From Cutaneotrichosporon cavernicola (lineage: Eukaryota; Basidiomycota; Tremellomycetes; Trichosporonales; Trichosporonaceae), in NCBI RefSeq assembly GCF_030864355.1, contig NC_083400.1:325001-389000 (forward strand): DNA of 64,000 nucleotides, in the 5' to 3' direction. Position 1 is the first letter of the stretch. Every line of letters starts with the position of its first letter. This document shows, one piece after another, positions 1-9,525 of the stretch. Under the pieces are notes generated by a model. That model was not told the DNA's origin, searched no databases, and worked only from the letters and a program-made list of their open reading frames with translations. Position numbers and translations under genes: made by a program.

Positions 1-1055
1 GTCTCGAGACGCGAAACTCAGACATCCCTCTCTCGGCCACCTTAGACCCGCACCACCCCAAGAAATCAAAAGCAAAAGCAAAAAGCAGGAGCAAAACTCA
101 CAGCAACGGCAATCTTGGCAGCCTGGCCGTTGGACATGGCCTTCTGCCAGAACGCGGGCGAGGCGGCGGCGGAGAAGATCTGTGAGTACGCCGACGCCCA
201 CTGGTTGAGGCTGGTGGGAGGGGCGAGCTTCTCAGCCTGGTACACCTGGCGGCAGAGCGAGGTGAAGACGTTCCAGTTGTAGGTGAGGGGCTTCTTGTAC
301 GCTGGTGTCAGGTGTGTTCGGATTGGGACAGGAGCTGGTAGGGAGCAGTGTTGGTATCGTTGGGAGTGGGGGGGCGGAGACGGGTTGGATGCGGATGAGG
401 AACGGGGATTCGGTGAGTGGTCGGTTGTATTGCGGTCACCCGAGTGGGGTGCCCCATCGCACGAGCGAGTCGAGCCACCGCACCCGTGAGCGCACTGGAA
501 CGGCAGGGCGTGTGCGGCGATGCTGGATATCACGGGGGCTTGTCATGGCCAGATCACACTCGGCGAGCGTTATCGGACACTGGAGAATCGCCCGGATCGT
601 CGCTCACACAAACACACCAAGGTTATGCACGGAGCTCGCGCAGGACCCGCGACCTCGGCGCAACCCCTCCAGCACATCGAGCATCCTCCCGACATCTCAG
701 CACCCAGTATCACCTCATCACTGTGGGCGCCCACCCCTGCGCTTCATTAACCCCGGCGCTCCCACGTCCTCTTCCTCCCCTTCCCCTGCCTTGCCTGTGC
801 TTTCCCTCTCTCTTGTCTGCCTGTCAGACTTGACTCACCGCCAAGCATGTTCCCGACCTTGTCGCCAACGGGGCCAGTCACGCGGGACACGGCCGCCGAC
901 GCCTGGGTAAAAGCGGCATTGGCAGACTCAACGGCCTTCTTGACCTGGGGGTTCTCTGCAACGTCCTGGGCAGCGGCCTTGGCCTTGTCGGCAGCGTTGG
1001 ACGAGTTGGCGCGGCGGCCAAGCGTACGCACGGAACGGGCGATCTGGGGGCGCAT
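1..1055 (-). CDS. ATP20: Mitochondrial ATP synthase subunit g (partial, 3' end off window)
   Basis: Subunit g of the F1Fo ATP synthase membrane sector, needed for enzyme dimers and cristae shape in the inner mitochondrial membrane. Exon 1 (839-1055) starts MRPQIARSVRTLGRR, a basic mitochondrial presequence, followed by an amphipathic helix. Exon 2 (102-301) carries the family core YNWNVFTSLCRQVYQAEKL and SLNQWASAYSQIFS. Donors GTGAGT at both exon ends and an acceptor after CTGACACCAG keep the frame (417 nt, 139 codons). The last exon, which should hold the conserved GxxxG-type membrane helix, lies left of position 1. Divergent from PHO88 with about 310 bp between the starts. Family assignment is from recognised sequence, not a search. 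Confidence 0.85.
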
Positions 1056-1367
1056 GCTGGGTGGGTGCGGGACGGGACAAGGACAGCGAGCAACGACTTC
1101 GGGCCAGTGAGAAGACATGCTCCCCCGGGCGGAGAGCGGGTCGGGGGAGATCGCCCGGCATTAAAACTCGCACGTGGATGTGGCACCTTGCAACAAGAGA
1201 CCAAGAGACGTGGAGGTCGGCCCGGTTTAGGGGGTGCCTGAATTGAGAGTGGTAACCGCGCCTTCTTCGACTTTCCACCTCCATCAACTCATCTCCTCGT
1301 CGTTCAAAAGACACCCTCGCTCAGATTCACGTTCGCGTTTCGGTCCACGCCCACACTCGTTCTCGCT

Positions 1368-2262
1368 ATGAACCCCGCCATCACCAACCTCGCCGTCTCG
1401 CTCGGCGCCATGCAGAGTGCGTCTCTCCTCGCTCTCCTCGACGGTGCTAACTTCAGTCGCGCGCCGCCTCCCGACCGATGACCCCAAGGTCGTGTTCTAC
1501 CTCCGCTGCATGTATGTTGCGGGCCAGGCGCTGTCGTTTGCGATCTACTACTTCATCACCATGAAGGTTGGTCTAATAGGCGGCGAAGTGGCGGGTTGGT
1601 GGGCGTGTTGAGTGCCACCCGATCCCCACCACCAAGTCTACCAAGTCTGCCTGCCAGAGTTGACGCCAGATCCGCTCCAAGAACGACCTCACCGTCGTCA
1701 AGTACGTGCAGCCAAAGTCGCCAATGGTAAGTCTCTCCGCAGGAAGCGTGGACGCGTGGTCGCGTGGCGACGCGCGTTTACATGAATATGGCCGCCGGGC
1801 ATCCTCCCTGGCTCCAGCTGATTTCAGAACCCCGACTCCAAGGACGAGCTGGTTACCACGACTGTGCGCGACTACGACCTCGCCGAGACTGGCAAGGCTA
1901 TGAAGGGTCTCTTCACCGGCGTGGCCTTCATGCTTTTCCTCCACCTCTACATGGGCTACATTCCTCCTGTGAGTTTGCGCACGCAATCAGATTAAGGCAG
2001 TCATTTTGGCGGCCAGTCTGTGCGTTTCCTTAATGTTGGCTGACCTCAGCTCTTTGTCCAGTCCATCACCACGGTCAAGGGCGTGCTTGAGAGCAACGAG
2101 GCCAAGCTCCACATCTGGGGCAAGCCCGCCGAGGGCCCCCTTGCGCGCCCATTCAAGGCCGCCCCGGGCCTCATGGAGCAGTTCACTGGCGCTGCTTCCG
2201 GCCCTCAGACGGACCAGGCAAGCATTCGCGCGGCCGAGAAGGCCGGCGGCAAGACCGACTAA
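1368..2262 (+). CDS. PHO88: PHO88/SND3 family ER protein-targeting factor
   Basis: Pho88/Snd3 is an ER membrane protein, first described in phosphate uptake and later as the membrane receptor of the SRP-independent (SND) targeting route. Five exons (1368-1416, 1457-1566, 1670-1726, 1828-1968, 2050-2262) give 189 residues, the usual size. Diagnostic blocks are MNPAITNLAVSLGAMQ at the N-terminus, VTTTVRDYDLAETGKAM in the middle and HIWGKPAEGPLARPFKAAPG near the end. Two hydrophobic stretches are visible, around residues 28-50 (AGQALSFAIYYFI) and 90-115 (GVAFMLFLHLYMGYI). Convergent with the golgin gene, 171 bp between stop codons. All introns use GTGCGT, GTTGGT, GTAAGT or GTGAGT donors and close in frame. 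Confidence 0.93.
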
Positions 2263-2433
2263 CCATCTACTCCTGTATTGTCATGGCCGGCAGGCCGTCG
2301 AGATGCATGTGGCCCTTAGACGAGATGGGGTGTGGGTGGCGAGTGTTAGGGGGGAGCTGGAGAGTGATTGTGGGTTGTGCTGGTCTGGAGCGTGTACTCG
2401 TCTCGTGTGCTTTACAATGCCATACATACACTA

Positions 2434-4078
2434 CTACCCTTGGCGCATCGCCTCGCTCAGTCCAAAGCTCTGTTTTCTCCCAGCCGCCACCATGCGGTCG
2501 AGACTCGCACTGCTCCCCTCCCGGCTCGTGTTGCTCGTCGTGCTCATTGCCCGAGTCCGCTGCGTGTAGCTGTACCCTCTCGACAGGGGCGTCCCCGCCC
2601 CACTAGCAGGCGGAGAGAGGGCGAGCGTTCCAGGTGAGGGGGAGAATGCTCCCGGCGAGCGCGGCGTAGGCTTTGGTGAAGGCGACGCATCGCCATCGCG
2701 CCCCTGACTCGCCTCCTTGAGCAGGAACTCGACGAATAGATTGGAGAATGACTAATGTCAGTCCGCCTTGCATGTAGCTTACCTCGCTCATGGCATCGTC
2801 CTCGGGCTCCTTGACGCTCGGCCTCCGTGCCTTTCCCTTAGGAGCGCGCTGCAACCCAGCCTTCTCGCGTTCTTCGTCGTCCCAGCTAAGAATCGTACTC
2901 AGTAAACTGAGCATCTCGAATCGCTTGCTATCCGCGCGCGCGGTAGTCAGAAAGCTAAGCAGGATATTGGTAACCAGTCGCCGGTCGACATTGTTGTCGC
3001 TCTGGTTCTTGCGCAGTCGCCGCAGCGCCTCGGTCAAGTGTTCGTTTGTGACGACCGCATCGTGTCGCAGCTTGGCAATCATGGCTTGCTTCTCCCTCCC
3101 TTCCTTCTCGAGTTGCGCCACGCGCCCGGCGTCATTCGACAGGGCGGAGAGGGACGACTCGGCGTTGGCGCAACGTAGTTTGAATTCAGAGAGTTGGACT
3201 GTCGCGCGCTTGAGCTGAGATTCGAGCTCGGCCGTCGCTTGTCGCAGCTCCGAGTCCTTTGCTGGGGTCAACGTGGCCCACTCCTTGTCTTGCCCTCACC
3301 ATTCTGGAACTCGCCCAACACTTCTTGGAGGTTATCCGCCCGCTCCTTCTCCCCTTCGGCCCGCCGCCTCGCGTGTTCCGCGTCATCGTGGGCGACCCGC
3401 TCCCGCCTCTCGGCTGCCTGCATCTCATCCTCGAGACTTTCGCGGCGCTCGCGCTCGCGCGCGGCCTCAGCCTCCCACTCCTCACGCTCGGCGCGCAGGT
3501 GCTCCATATCCCCGCGAAGCTCGCGCATCTCCCGGGTGAGAGAGAGCACGTCGGAACTACTGTTGTCGCTCTGGCTGCGGAGTTGGGCGAGCTGGGAGCT
3601 CAGAGACGCAGACTCGGTTGACGCGGATTCGAGTTCGGAGCGCAGCGTAGTGATCGTGTCCTTTAGGGCCGAGCTCTCGTCGGTGAGCGTGTTGATCTGT
3701 GCTTCGCGGCGGTCTAGCTCTTCCTGTGTGTCAGCGGGGGTTCAGGTCCAACCACCCCAACCACCCCAACCTCCTCTTCCGCTCATGGCCGCCTCCTCCC
3801 GCTCTCCTCCCCTCGCCACGCCTCGCCGTTCCTCTCACCCAACCCCGCCCTCGCGCGCAACTCACCGCATCCTCCTTCAACTTCTCCCCCAGGGTATTCC
3901 GCATCGCCGTCAACTTGCCCAGCAACGACCGATACTGGTGACTCAAATGATCCTTCTCGGCCCGTACGCGCTCCAGCTCGTCCCCCGAGAAAGGGGGCAT
4001 GTCGACCGACACACGCGGCGACGTCGGTGACAGTGCCGACGACGGCCCCGCGTCGCCGTTACCGCTGCCGTTACTCAT
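2434..4078 (-). CDS. RUD3: Golgin with GRAB-type domain (Rud3/GMAP-210 type)
   Basis: Long coiled-coil Golgi tether. Four exons (3866-4078, 3300-3723, 2783-3261, 2434-2751) encode 477 residues. Order: a Ser/Pro-rich N-terminus (about 1-35), continuous coiled coil rich in E/R/L (about 40-310), then a conserved block with NVDRRLVTNILLSFLTTAR and FEMLSLLSTILSWDDEEREK (about 310-360). The block matches the GRAB domain that in Rud3 binds the small GTPase Arf1. A Ser/Pro-rich tail follows. The family works at the cis-Golgi in ER-Golgi traffic. Divergent from the palmitoyltransferase gene with only 169 bp between ATGs, so the two probably share a promoter. Assignment to Rud3 rests on the GRAB block; other golgins are possible. 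Confidence 0.82.
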
Positions 4079-4247
4079 TGTGAATGGATGGATGGATTGA
4101 TGGGTGGAGGCAACAAGCAACGCGGCAACGTGGCGAGATGCGAGATTGGGTAGCTTGGATGAGAGGTGGAGGTTTCTGTGCGCGCACCAGATCTTGACAT
4201 TGCACCCAACTCGCCAATCTCTCTCCCCCTTCCTCCCCTCCCGGCAG

Positions 4248-5917
4248 ATGTCCCTTATTCGCGCCGCTAGCGGCGCCGTTATTCGGTGCTTTCGATGCTT
4301 TGAGGGCGTAGCGGATTATGTTACGGGCGCGGCGGGGCCCGTGTTCATCGGTCTCGCGTGGGTGTTGACCAGTGTTGGGGGTTTTGTGTTCTGTGAGTGT
4401 GGATGGGAGGGAGGAAGAGAGAGGAGGGATACCTCTGTCTTGCTAACCCCAGTCGACGTAGTGGCCAGCGCCCTCTCATGGCCCACAACTCTCCTCTTCC
4501 TCCCGATCTACGTCCTCGTCCCATTGAACATGTACGGCCAATACTACCTCGTGACCCACATTTCGCCAGGATACCCCGTCGCACGGAGTGAGAAGGATAC
4601 GCGGTTGCTCTATCCCGCAAGGGGGAGTTTCTTCACTCCAGAGAGGTGGGGATGGGAGAGAAAGGGGCCGACACCGATCCCGGCTGGACCGCACTTGGGG
4701 ATGCGGGTGCGGAGGTGTAGGAAGTGCGAGGGGCCTAAGCCTGAGGTGAGTGAGCGAGCCAGTGATCTGAGGCGAGCTGAGAGGGGGCCCGAAGACGAGC
4801 TAGCAACTGGAGACGCAGCGCACCTCGAGCCGCGCTGACTCCAGCGCACACACCACTGCAGCGTATGCAACCGCTGCGTACTCCAGATGGACCACCACTG
4901 TCCATGTTCGTCTCCAACTCCCCATGGATGCTGATTTGTAGGGATCAACGCCTGTGTCGGACTACACAACCAGCGCCACTTCGTGCTCTTCATGGTGTGG
5001 CTCAGCTTTGCGTGCTGGGTTGTCGCGGTGCTGGGATACCCGCACTTCTGGACGAGCGTGGATATGAGGCATGCTGTGAGTTGGCGTATGGCGTCCTCTT
5101 CATGGTCGTTCCCTCCTCGCTCCGCCGACCTTATAGTGTTTCGGGGCGCTCTCCCCGCTCCGCTCCGCGCTAACCCCAGTGGCCAGCGTTTACCCCCCGC
5201 ATAGCTTTCACGCTCATCTGGGTACTCTCCATTGCTATTGGGTTCGCCGTCCCCGTCCTCGGAGGGTGGCATCTCTACATGGTCGCGAAGGGGGAGACAA
5301 GCATTGAGAGTCACGATAACGAGTATTTGACACGCAAGGCCAAGGAAGAGGGGTTGGTGAGTGACGCCGAGCCAGAGTCGAGATGCTGGAGGAGGCCGCG
5401 ATTTACGAAGAGGACCAGTGTTGGGTGCTGGCAACCCGTGCTTCGTTGATATGAGGTTTCTTGGCGCAGCTGCCCGATCCCTTCAGCTGACAACAGATAT
5501 ACCTCAACCCTTATGACCAGGGGAAACGGCGTAACCTCGAGTTCTTCTTCAACATAGGGCCGGAGGGGTAGTGAGTGCTCCCTAACCACTCTCATCATCT
5601 CACTCTACCTCATCTCTTCGCCGCCTAGCAGCTCCCAACCCTGTGATACAGCTGACCCAAGCCCCCCGATTACCCTCCTCTTCCCGCTCCTCGTCCCCCC
5701 CTCAACAAACGGCTGGGTCTGGCCTCACCGTACCTTCCCCTCGCCAGCACCACGTGTCGGCTCACTCCATGCGCCCGAGCTTGCCGCGGGTCTGATCGAC
5801 CGCAACGACCGAGAAAGTGGCCAGGGCGACGGGCCTGGTGGCCGCTACGTCATGGGCGGCGGAGATGAGCTGACGGACGATGAGGGCGGCGGCGGAGGAT
5901 GGTGGGAGCCGGAGTGA
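4248..5917 (+). CDS. PFA4: DHHC palmitoyltransferase, PFA4-like
   Basis: Protein S-acyltransferase that moves palmitate onto cysteines of client proteins; PFA4 acts in the ER. Seven exons (4248-4392, 4453-4745, 4845-4905, 4942-5075, 5180-5356, 5497-5570, 5662-5917) give about 379 residues. Two membrane helices precede the cysteine-rich domain, whose zinc ligands and active site are all present: C-x2-C, then [11 protein letters not shown] (147-157) and DHHC at 162-165 followed by PWINACVG. Two more helices follow ([29 protein letters not shown]). A membrane-proximal [15 protein letters not shown] block and PEGYPP mark PFA4. The intron between 4905 and 4942 splits the codon of Trp-167. The last acceptor was placed at 5661 because it follows GCTGACCCAAG; an acceptor at 5628 would add 11 residues. 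Confidence 0.9.
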
Positions 5918-5976
5918 TAGGGGTGGCGGAGGTGGTGGAGTGATACATAGAGTCTAGAGGGATACAATTGTCCAAA

Positions 5977-6777
5977 TTACATGAGCGCGTACACCACGCC
6001 TGCCAAGGCTAGCGGTGCGGCTGGGAGGATGCGGGAGGCTGATCCAGACTGCGTCGCTTGAGCGGCTTGTAAAGAGGTCTGGTATGCTCCTAGGCCTATC
6101 CTCGTGCCACTGGGTACGGCTGAGGTGGTAGCTGTGACGGTCACATTTGCGAGGCCAGAGTTGGCGAGGGGCGAGGGGCTGCCTAAAGTCGCGATGCGGG
6201 TTGGCTTGGGTACGGTGTAGGTGTCGGTTGGGTTGAAGGAGCTGGGGTTAGTGGGAAGGGGGGGGAGAGGGGGTGGAAGGGAGGGAGGTTGTTGGGAAAG
6301 GAGGAAACAGGGAGGGCGGAGAGAAGGAGGAGGGGAAGGAGGAGAGGAGGAGGAAGGGTGAGCGGTTGGGAGAGAGGTGGGGAACAAGGAGATGGGAGAG
6401 ATGAGGAGCAGCAGAGGGGGAGGAGGAGTATGTGGGAGAGAGCGAGGAAGTAGAGAAAGAGTGAGGGGTTGGAGAGAGTGAGGAAGAGGAGAGGAAGGGA
6501 AGGAATGCGACGTGTGCGCTACCTCCACCACGCCACTATCCAACCGGTAGTAACCCACACCGAACCACTAGGTGTAAACGACTGCGTCGTCTTCTCAACC
6601 GTATCGATCGTGTCACTGATGTCAGCTAACCCGAGGTATGGCGCACAGGATACGCGTAGTCGTCTCGCCACGGGTAGTAAACGCCGTAGCGACGACAATT
6701 TCCTCGCCGATAGTAGTTGTGAATCGTTGTGCTAGAGCACCTGTTATGAAGAGGAGGGGAAGTAGGGAGAGGCGCAT
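5977..6777 (-). CDS. Small secreted, probably GPI-anchored protein
   Basis: No known family recognised. Model of three exons (6647-6777, 6523-6615, 5977-6241) gives 162 residues. The N-terminus MRLSLLPLLFITGALA is a signal peptide. The middle is Thr/Ser/Val-rich (TVTATTSAVPSGTR), typical of O-mannosylated wall proteins. The C-terminus SGSASRILPAAPLALAGVVYALM is a small-residue site followed by a hydrophobic tail, as in GPI signals. Intron 1 is only 31 nt (donor GTGCGC, branch GCTGAC); intron 2 (281 nt) is almost pure pyrimidine on the coding strand. The stop lies 59 bp from the convergent palmitoyltransferase stop. The exon 1 donor is the least certain part of the model. Confidence 0.6.
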
Positions 6778-7018
6778 AATGAGTGTGGTTTGGGTTGGAC
6801 AGGAAATGTAGAAGAGACGAAGAGAGATGGAGCGGATCGAGATGATGCCAAAAGGGTTGCCAAGGAACCACACAGGCGCACACCCAGGGCATCCCGAACC
6901 CCTGAACCACTGAAACCTGTCATCTTACGTCAGCCCTCGTGTCCTCGCTCTCCACAACTTAGTCCAGATCTCCAAAATTCGAGCCCAAACATCAACACCC
7001 ACACCCACAACATCCAAC

Positions 7019-8107
7019 ATGGTCTCAACACGGTCCCGTACCGCCTCCGAGGCACTCACCCCCACGCGCGCACTGCATGCCGCCGACGAAGTCCAGAGCG
7101 CCCCGACCACGCGTAGGCGTAGTGTCGCCGCAACAACCGACAGTCCGCGAGCCAGTCCGAGACGTAAGGCGGCGACGAGTGCGAGTCCGCGCGCTAGTCC
7201 GCGTAAGGCGCCGGCTCGGGCTACGACTAAGCGCAGCAGCCGGCTGCGGAATGCTGTTATGGAAGAAGAGCAGGAAGGGTTGGAAGAGGTGAAGGAGGAG
7301 GAGGAGGAGTCGACGGATGGCGCTGCGGATACGGAGAGCGTGGCCAGCGGGGTCAGCGTGGCCGAGAGTGTGGCTAGCGATGACACTGCGCGTCCGGAGG
7401 ATGTCAAGATCCAAGACGACGCCCAGTCCGAGGCCGACGCAGACGACGATATCAAGATCGAGGCCGAGGCCGAGGCCGAGTCGGACGCTGAAGAGAGCGT
7501 GGCCGAGTCGGAAGCTAGCGACGCCGAGGACGCTACTCCCATGGCTGAGGCTCACCAGTCCGAGCCCGAGGCCGAGTCAGAGGACGACGAGGGTACCCCG
7601 AAGCCCGCGGAGACGCCGAAGAAACGTAAGAGCCTGGCGCCTGAGGCATCGGCGAAGAAGGCCAGAGTGTCGCTGGCAGCACCGGCGACGCCGGCCAAGA
7701 CTCCAGTCAAGACTCCAGCCAAGACCCCAGCCAAGACCCCAGCCAAGACCCCAGCCAAGACCCCATCACAGAACAAGACCCAAGCTACCGTAACCGCCAA
7801 CGGAGCCCGCAACACAGTTGCGTCCCGCCGCCGCGCACGGCAGAAGGAGCGTCGGTCCATCATGGCCTCTCATCCCGCCATTCCGCTCTCTTCCGTCCCT
7901 ACAGCGACGGTCACCAAGTTGCGGGAGGCGATCACGAACATTCTCTCTACCGAGGGGAGCGTCTGCGCGTCCCGCTTTGCGCGTGCTGTCGACGAGGAGT
8001 GGGAGGCGCTCGTTCCTGCGACCAGGGCAGTTGTGCAGGATGAAGTGGAGAATGCACGAGTCCGCGTTGTGAAGGGGACGAGAGTTGAGAGGGGGGCGGC
8101 GTTCTGA
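7019..8107 (+). CDS. Acidic, TPAK-repeat nuclear/chromatin-type protein
   Basis: Intronless, 362 residues, not assigned to a family. Residues 1-85 are basic with several SPR/SPRK motifs (DSPRASPRRK, ASPRASPRKAPARATTKR), the kind of Ser-Pro basic repeats that bind DNA or are CDK sites. Residues 86-205 are strongly acidic (runs of E and D/A/E). Residues about 222-246 are six copies of a KTPAK unit, as in linker-histone tails, encoded by a 12-bp tandem repeat. A folded-looking C-terminal part (about 265-362; RRRARQKERRSIM, then a helix-rich segment) may be the conserved core. Likely nuclear, as histone chaperone or chromatin binder; this is inference from composition. Divergent from the GPI protein, 241 bp between starts. 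Confidence 0.7.
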   Translation: MVSTRSRTASEALTPTRALHAADEVQSAPTTRRRSVAATTDSPRASPRRKAATSASPRASPRKAPARATTKRSSRLRNAVMEEEQEGLEEVKEEEEESTDGAADTESVASGVSVAESVASDDTARPEDVKIQDDAQSEADADDDIKIEAEAEAESDAEESVAESEASDAEDATPMAEAHQSEPEAESEDDEGTPKPAETPKKRKSLAPEASAKKARVSLAAPATPAKTPVKTPAKTPAKTPAKTPAKTPSQNKTQATVTANGARNTVASRRRARQKERRSIMASHPAIPLSSVPTATVTKLREAITNILSTEGSVCASRFARAVDEEWEALVPATRAVVQDEVENARVRVVKGTRVERGAAF

Positions 8108-8263
8108 GGGTATCTGGTATCTAGCATCTATGCATTGTGACTTTGTGACAACGAGAGTGGGGAAAGGGAGTGTACATGAGGTGTCGGCAGAGTTCCGACG
8201 TCCAAAGTTGAATTGGTGGGTGGTTGGGGTTGGAGAGCTCTGCTCAATCCAGTCAAAGGGAGG

Positions 8264-8602
8264 CTATGACTCGTGCTGCAGCCCATGCCGAGGAGCTATC
8301 CCTCCCGTCCGCAGAAACCCAAAGCCAATGACGAACACGGCGACGGCCAAGATGCTGTGTAGGAGAGGCGCCAAGAGGCGGGCGACGGGCACGCGTGTGG
8401 CCGCGGAGAGGAGGGCAGCTACGTCTCCGGCAGGCGCGAGGGCGTTAGAAATGTCTTTGGCGAAGAGGGGGGTCATGCGATGGGGAGGGCGTGGAAGGGC
8501 AGCAGGCAAGGGAAGGAGTTGCGGGGAGGTGGACCGAAGGCTGGGCCGAGGCAGCGAGGCAGGAATAGAACTGGAGAACTTGACGAGGGACGAGGTGAGC
8601 AT
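8264..8602 (-). CDS. Small single-pass membrane protein, possibly mitochondrial
   Basis: A 112-residue ORF starting MLTSSLVKFSSSIPASLPR, Ser/Arg/Leu-rich without acidic residues in the first 40 positions, like a mitochondrial presequence. One hydrophobic helix lies near the C-terminus (LLHSILAVAVFVIGFGFL). No family recognised. The frame is open further upstream to 8689, but only the ATG at 8602 gives a sensible N-terminus. Convergent with the chromatin-type gene. Confidence 0.4.
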   Translation of the reverse strand: MLTSSLVKFSSSIPASLPRPSLRSTSPQLLPLPAALPRPPHRMTPLFAKDISNALAPAGDVAALLSAATRVPVARLLAPLLHSILAVAVFVIGFGFLRTGGIAPRHGLQHES

Positions 8603-8963
8603 TGAGATGATACAGTAGACTTCGGCCAGGAGTGGCCGCGACGGCCAGTGCGCCGAGGCCTCACGGTCAAATCTGCGTCGGGCGGTCAATGCGTATCTGG
8701 CATCGTAGCTCCGACTAACCGAACATGACTTCCGACTGCGCCGACGCGCCCCGACGCGCCCTACGGCTTGGTGATTATATCAGGTATGATTCGCGCCAGG
8801 AGATGACTGATTGGCGGCGCAGGATTGCAGGAACTGAACACAAACAAGCCACTACTGACATGGTGTCGCAATCTCGCAACCAAGTGGATGATAGATGTAC
8901 TAGTCACTGGTTGTAGGGATCTCGGGACCTAGTCGACAGGCTGCCAAGCAGGCTGATGGCTGA

Positions 8964-9000
8964 TGGAGACGATGGAGACGATGGAGACGATGGAGACGAA
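8964..9000. repeat. GATGGAGAC tandem repeat, four copies
   Basis: The 9-bp unit GATGGAGAC occurs four times head to tail in non-coding DNA. Confidence 0.85.
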
Positions 9001-9253
9001 CATGTGCTGCGCGTGGAACGGGGGCTAACGTCATAAGAACATGGCAAGTACGTCGCCGATCGTCATTCTGATGGGCCAACTCGATAACTGGTGCTAGTGA
9101 TCGAGTGACGACTGCGAGGCTGTAGGTGGCTGCTGAGTTGCTGGGCCAACTGAGGGTTTAGGGCCATGGTGAGCGGCGCGCAAAGAGAGCAGAGTTAGGA
9201 TTAGAATAAAGTCCGAACCATCAGCAGGAATCATCACGCAGTCATCATCATAG

Positions 9254-9261
9254 TGACGTCA
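9254..9261. promoter_or_regulatory. CRE palindrome TGACGTCA
   Basis: Perfect ATF/CREB-type bZIP site about 265 bp before the ATG of the SLM1-like gene and about 30 bp before a TAAATAAG TATA-like element, so well placed as an upstream activating site. Function is inferred from motif and position only. Confidence 0.45.
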
Positions 9262-9525
9262 TCTCGCGCCCCGCTCGGTAGAGGGGTCACTAAATAAGGT
9301 CCATCCTCTGGTCTAACGGCTACATCCCCCCCCTCCCCCCCCCCCCACCCACTCCATAGCTCGGGCTCATACACAGTTGTTGCTCATCATCATTACCCAA
9401 CACCAACTCCATAATCTCAACGCTCCACAACACTCCACAACACTCTTTCCTTGACACCTCTCTCTCTCCCTTTTGTAACTTGACTCTTCTCCATCGCTCT
9501 ACATTCGCCCAGTGGCACGTCCACA

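Larger units (their letters stand above)
8603..9525. other. Intergenic region upstream of SLM1-like gene
   Basis: No gene seen. Holds a 9-bp tandem repeat (8964-9000), a perfect CRE palindrome (9254-9261), a TAAATAAG TATA-like site at 9291 and a C-rich tract (9327-9349). Confidence 0.5.

Noticed and set aside
6616..6630. A 15-nt intron in the GPI-type gene
   Set aside because: Would also restore the frame, but it is too short to splice; the 31-nt intron 6616-6646 has proper donor, branch site and acceptor.
6925..7542. 205-residue Ser/Ala-rich minus-strand frame
   Set aside because: Antisense shadow of the acidic repeats of the 7019 gene.
8964..9000. Short tandem repeats as a CRISPR-like array
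   Set aside because: No unique spacers; simple head-to-tail repeats in a fungal genome.
9327..9349. C-rich tract as a possible telomeric or G-quadruplex element
   Set aside because: Irregular C-runs in an ordinary promoter; no telomere-type unit and no evidence of function.
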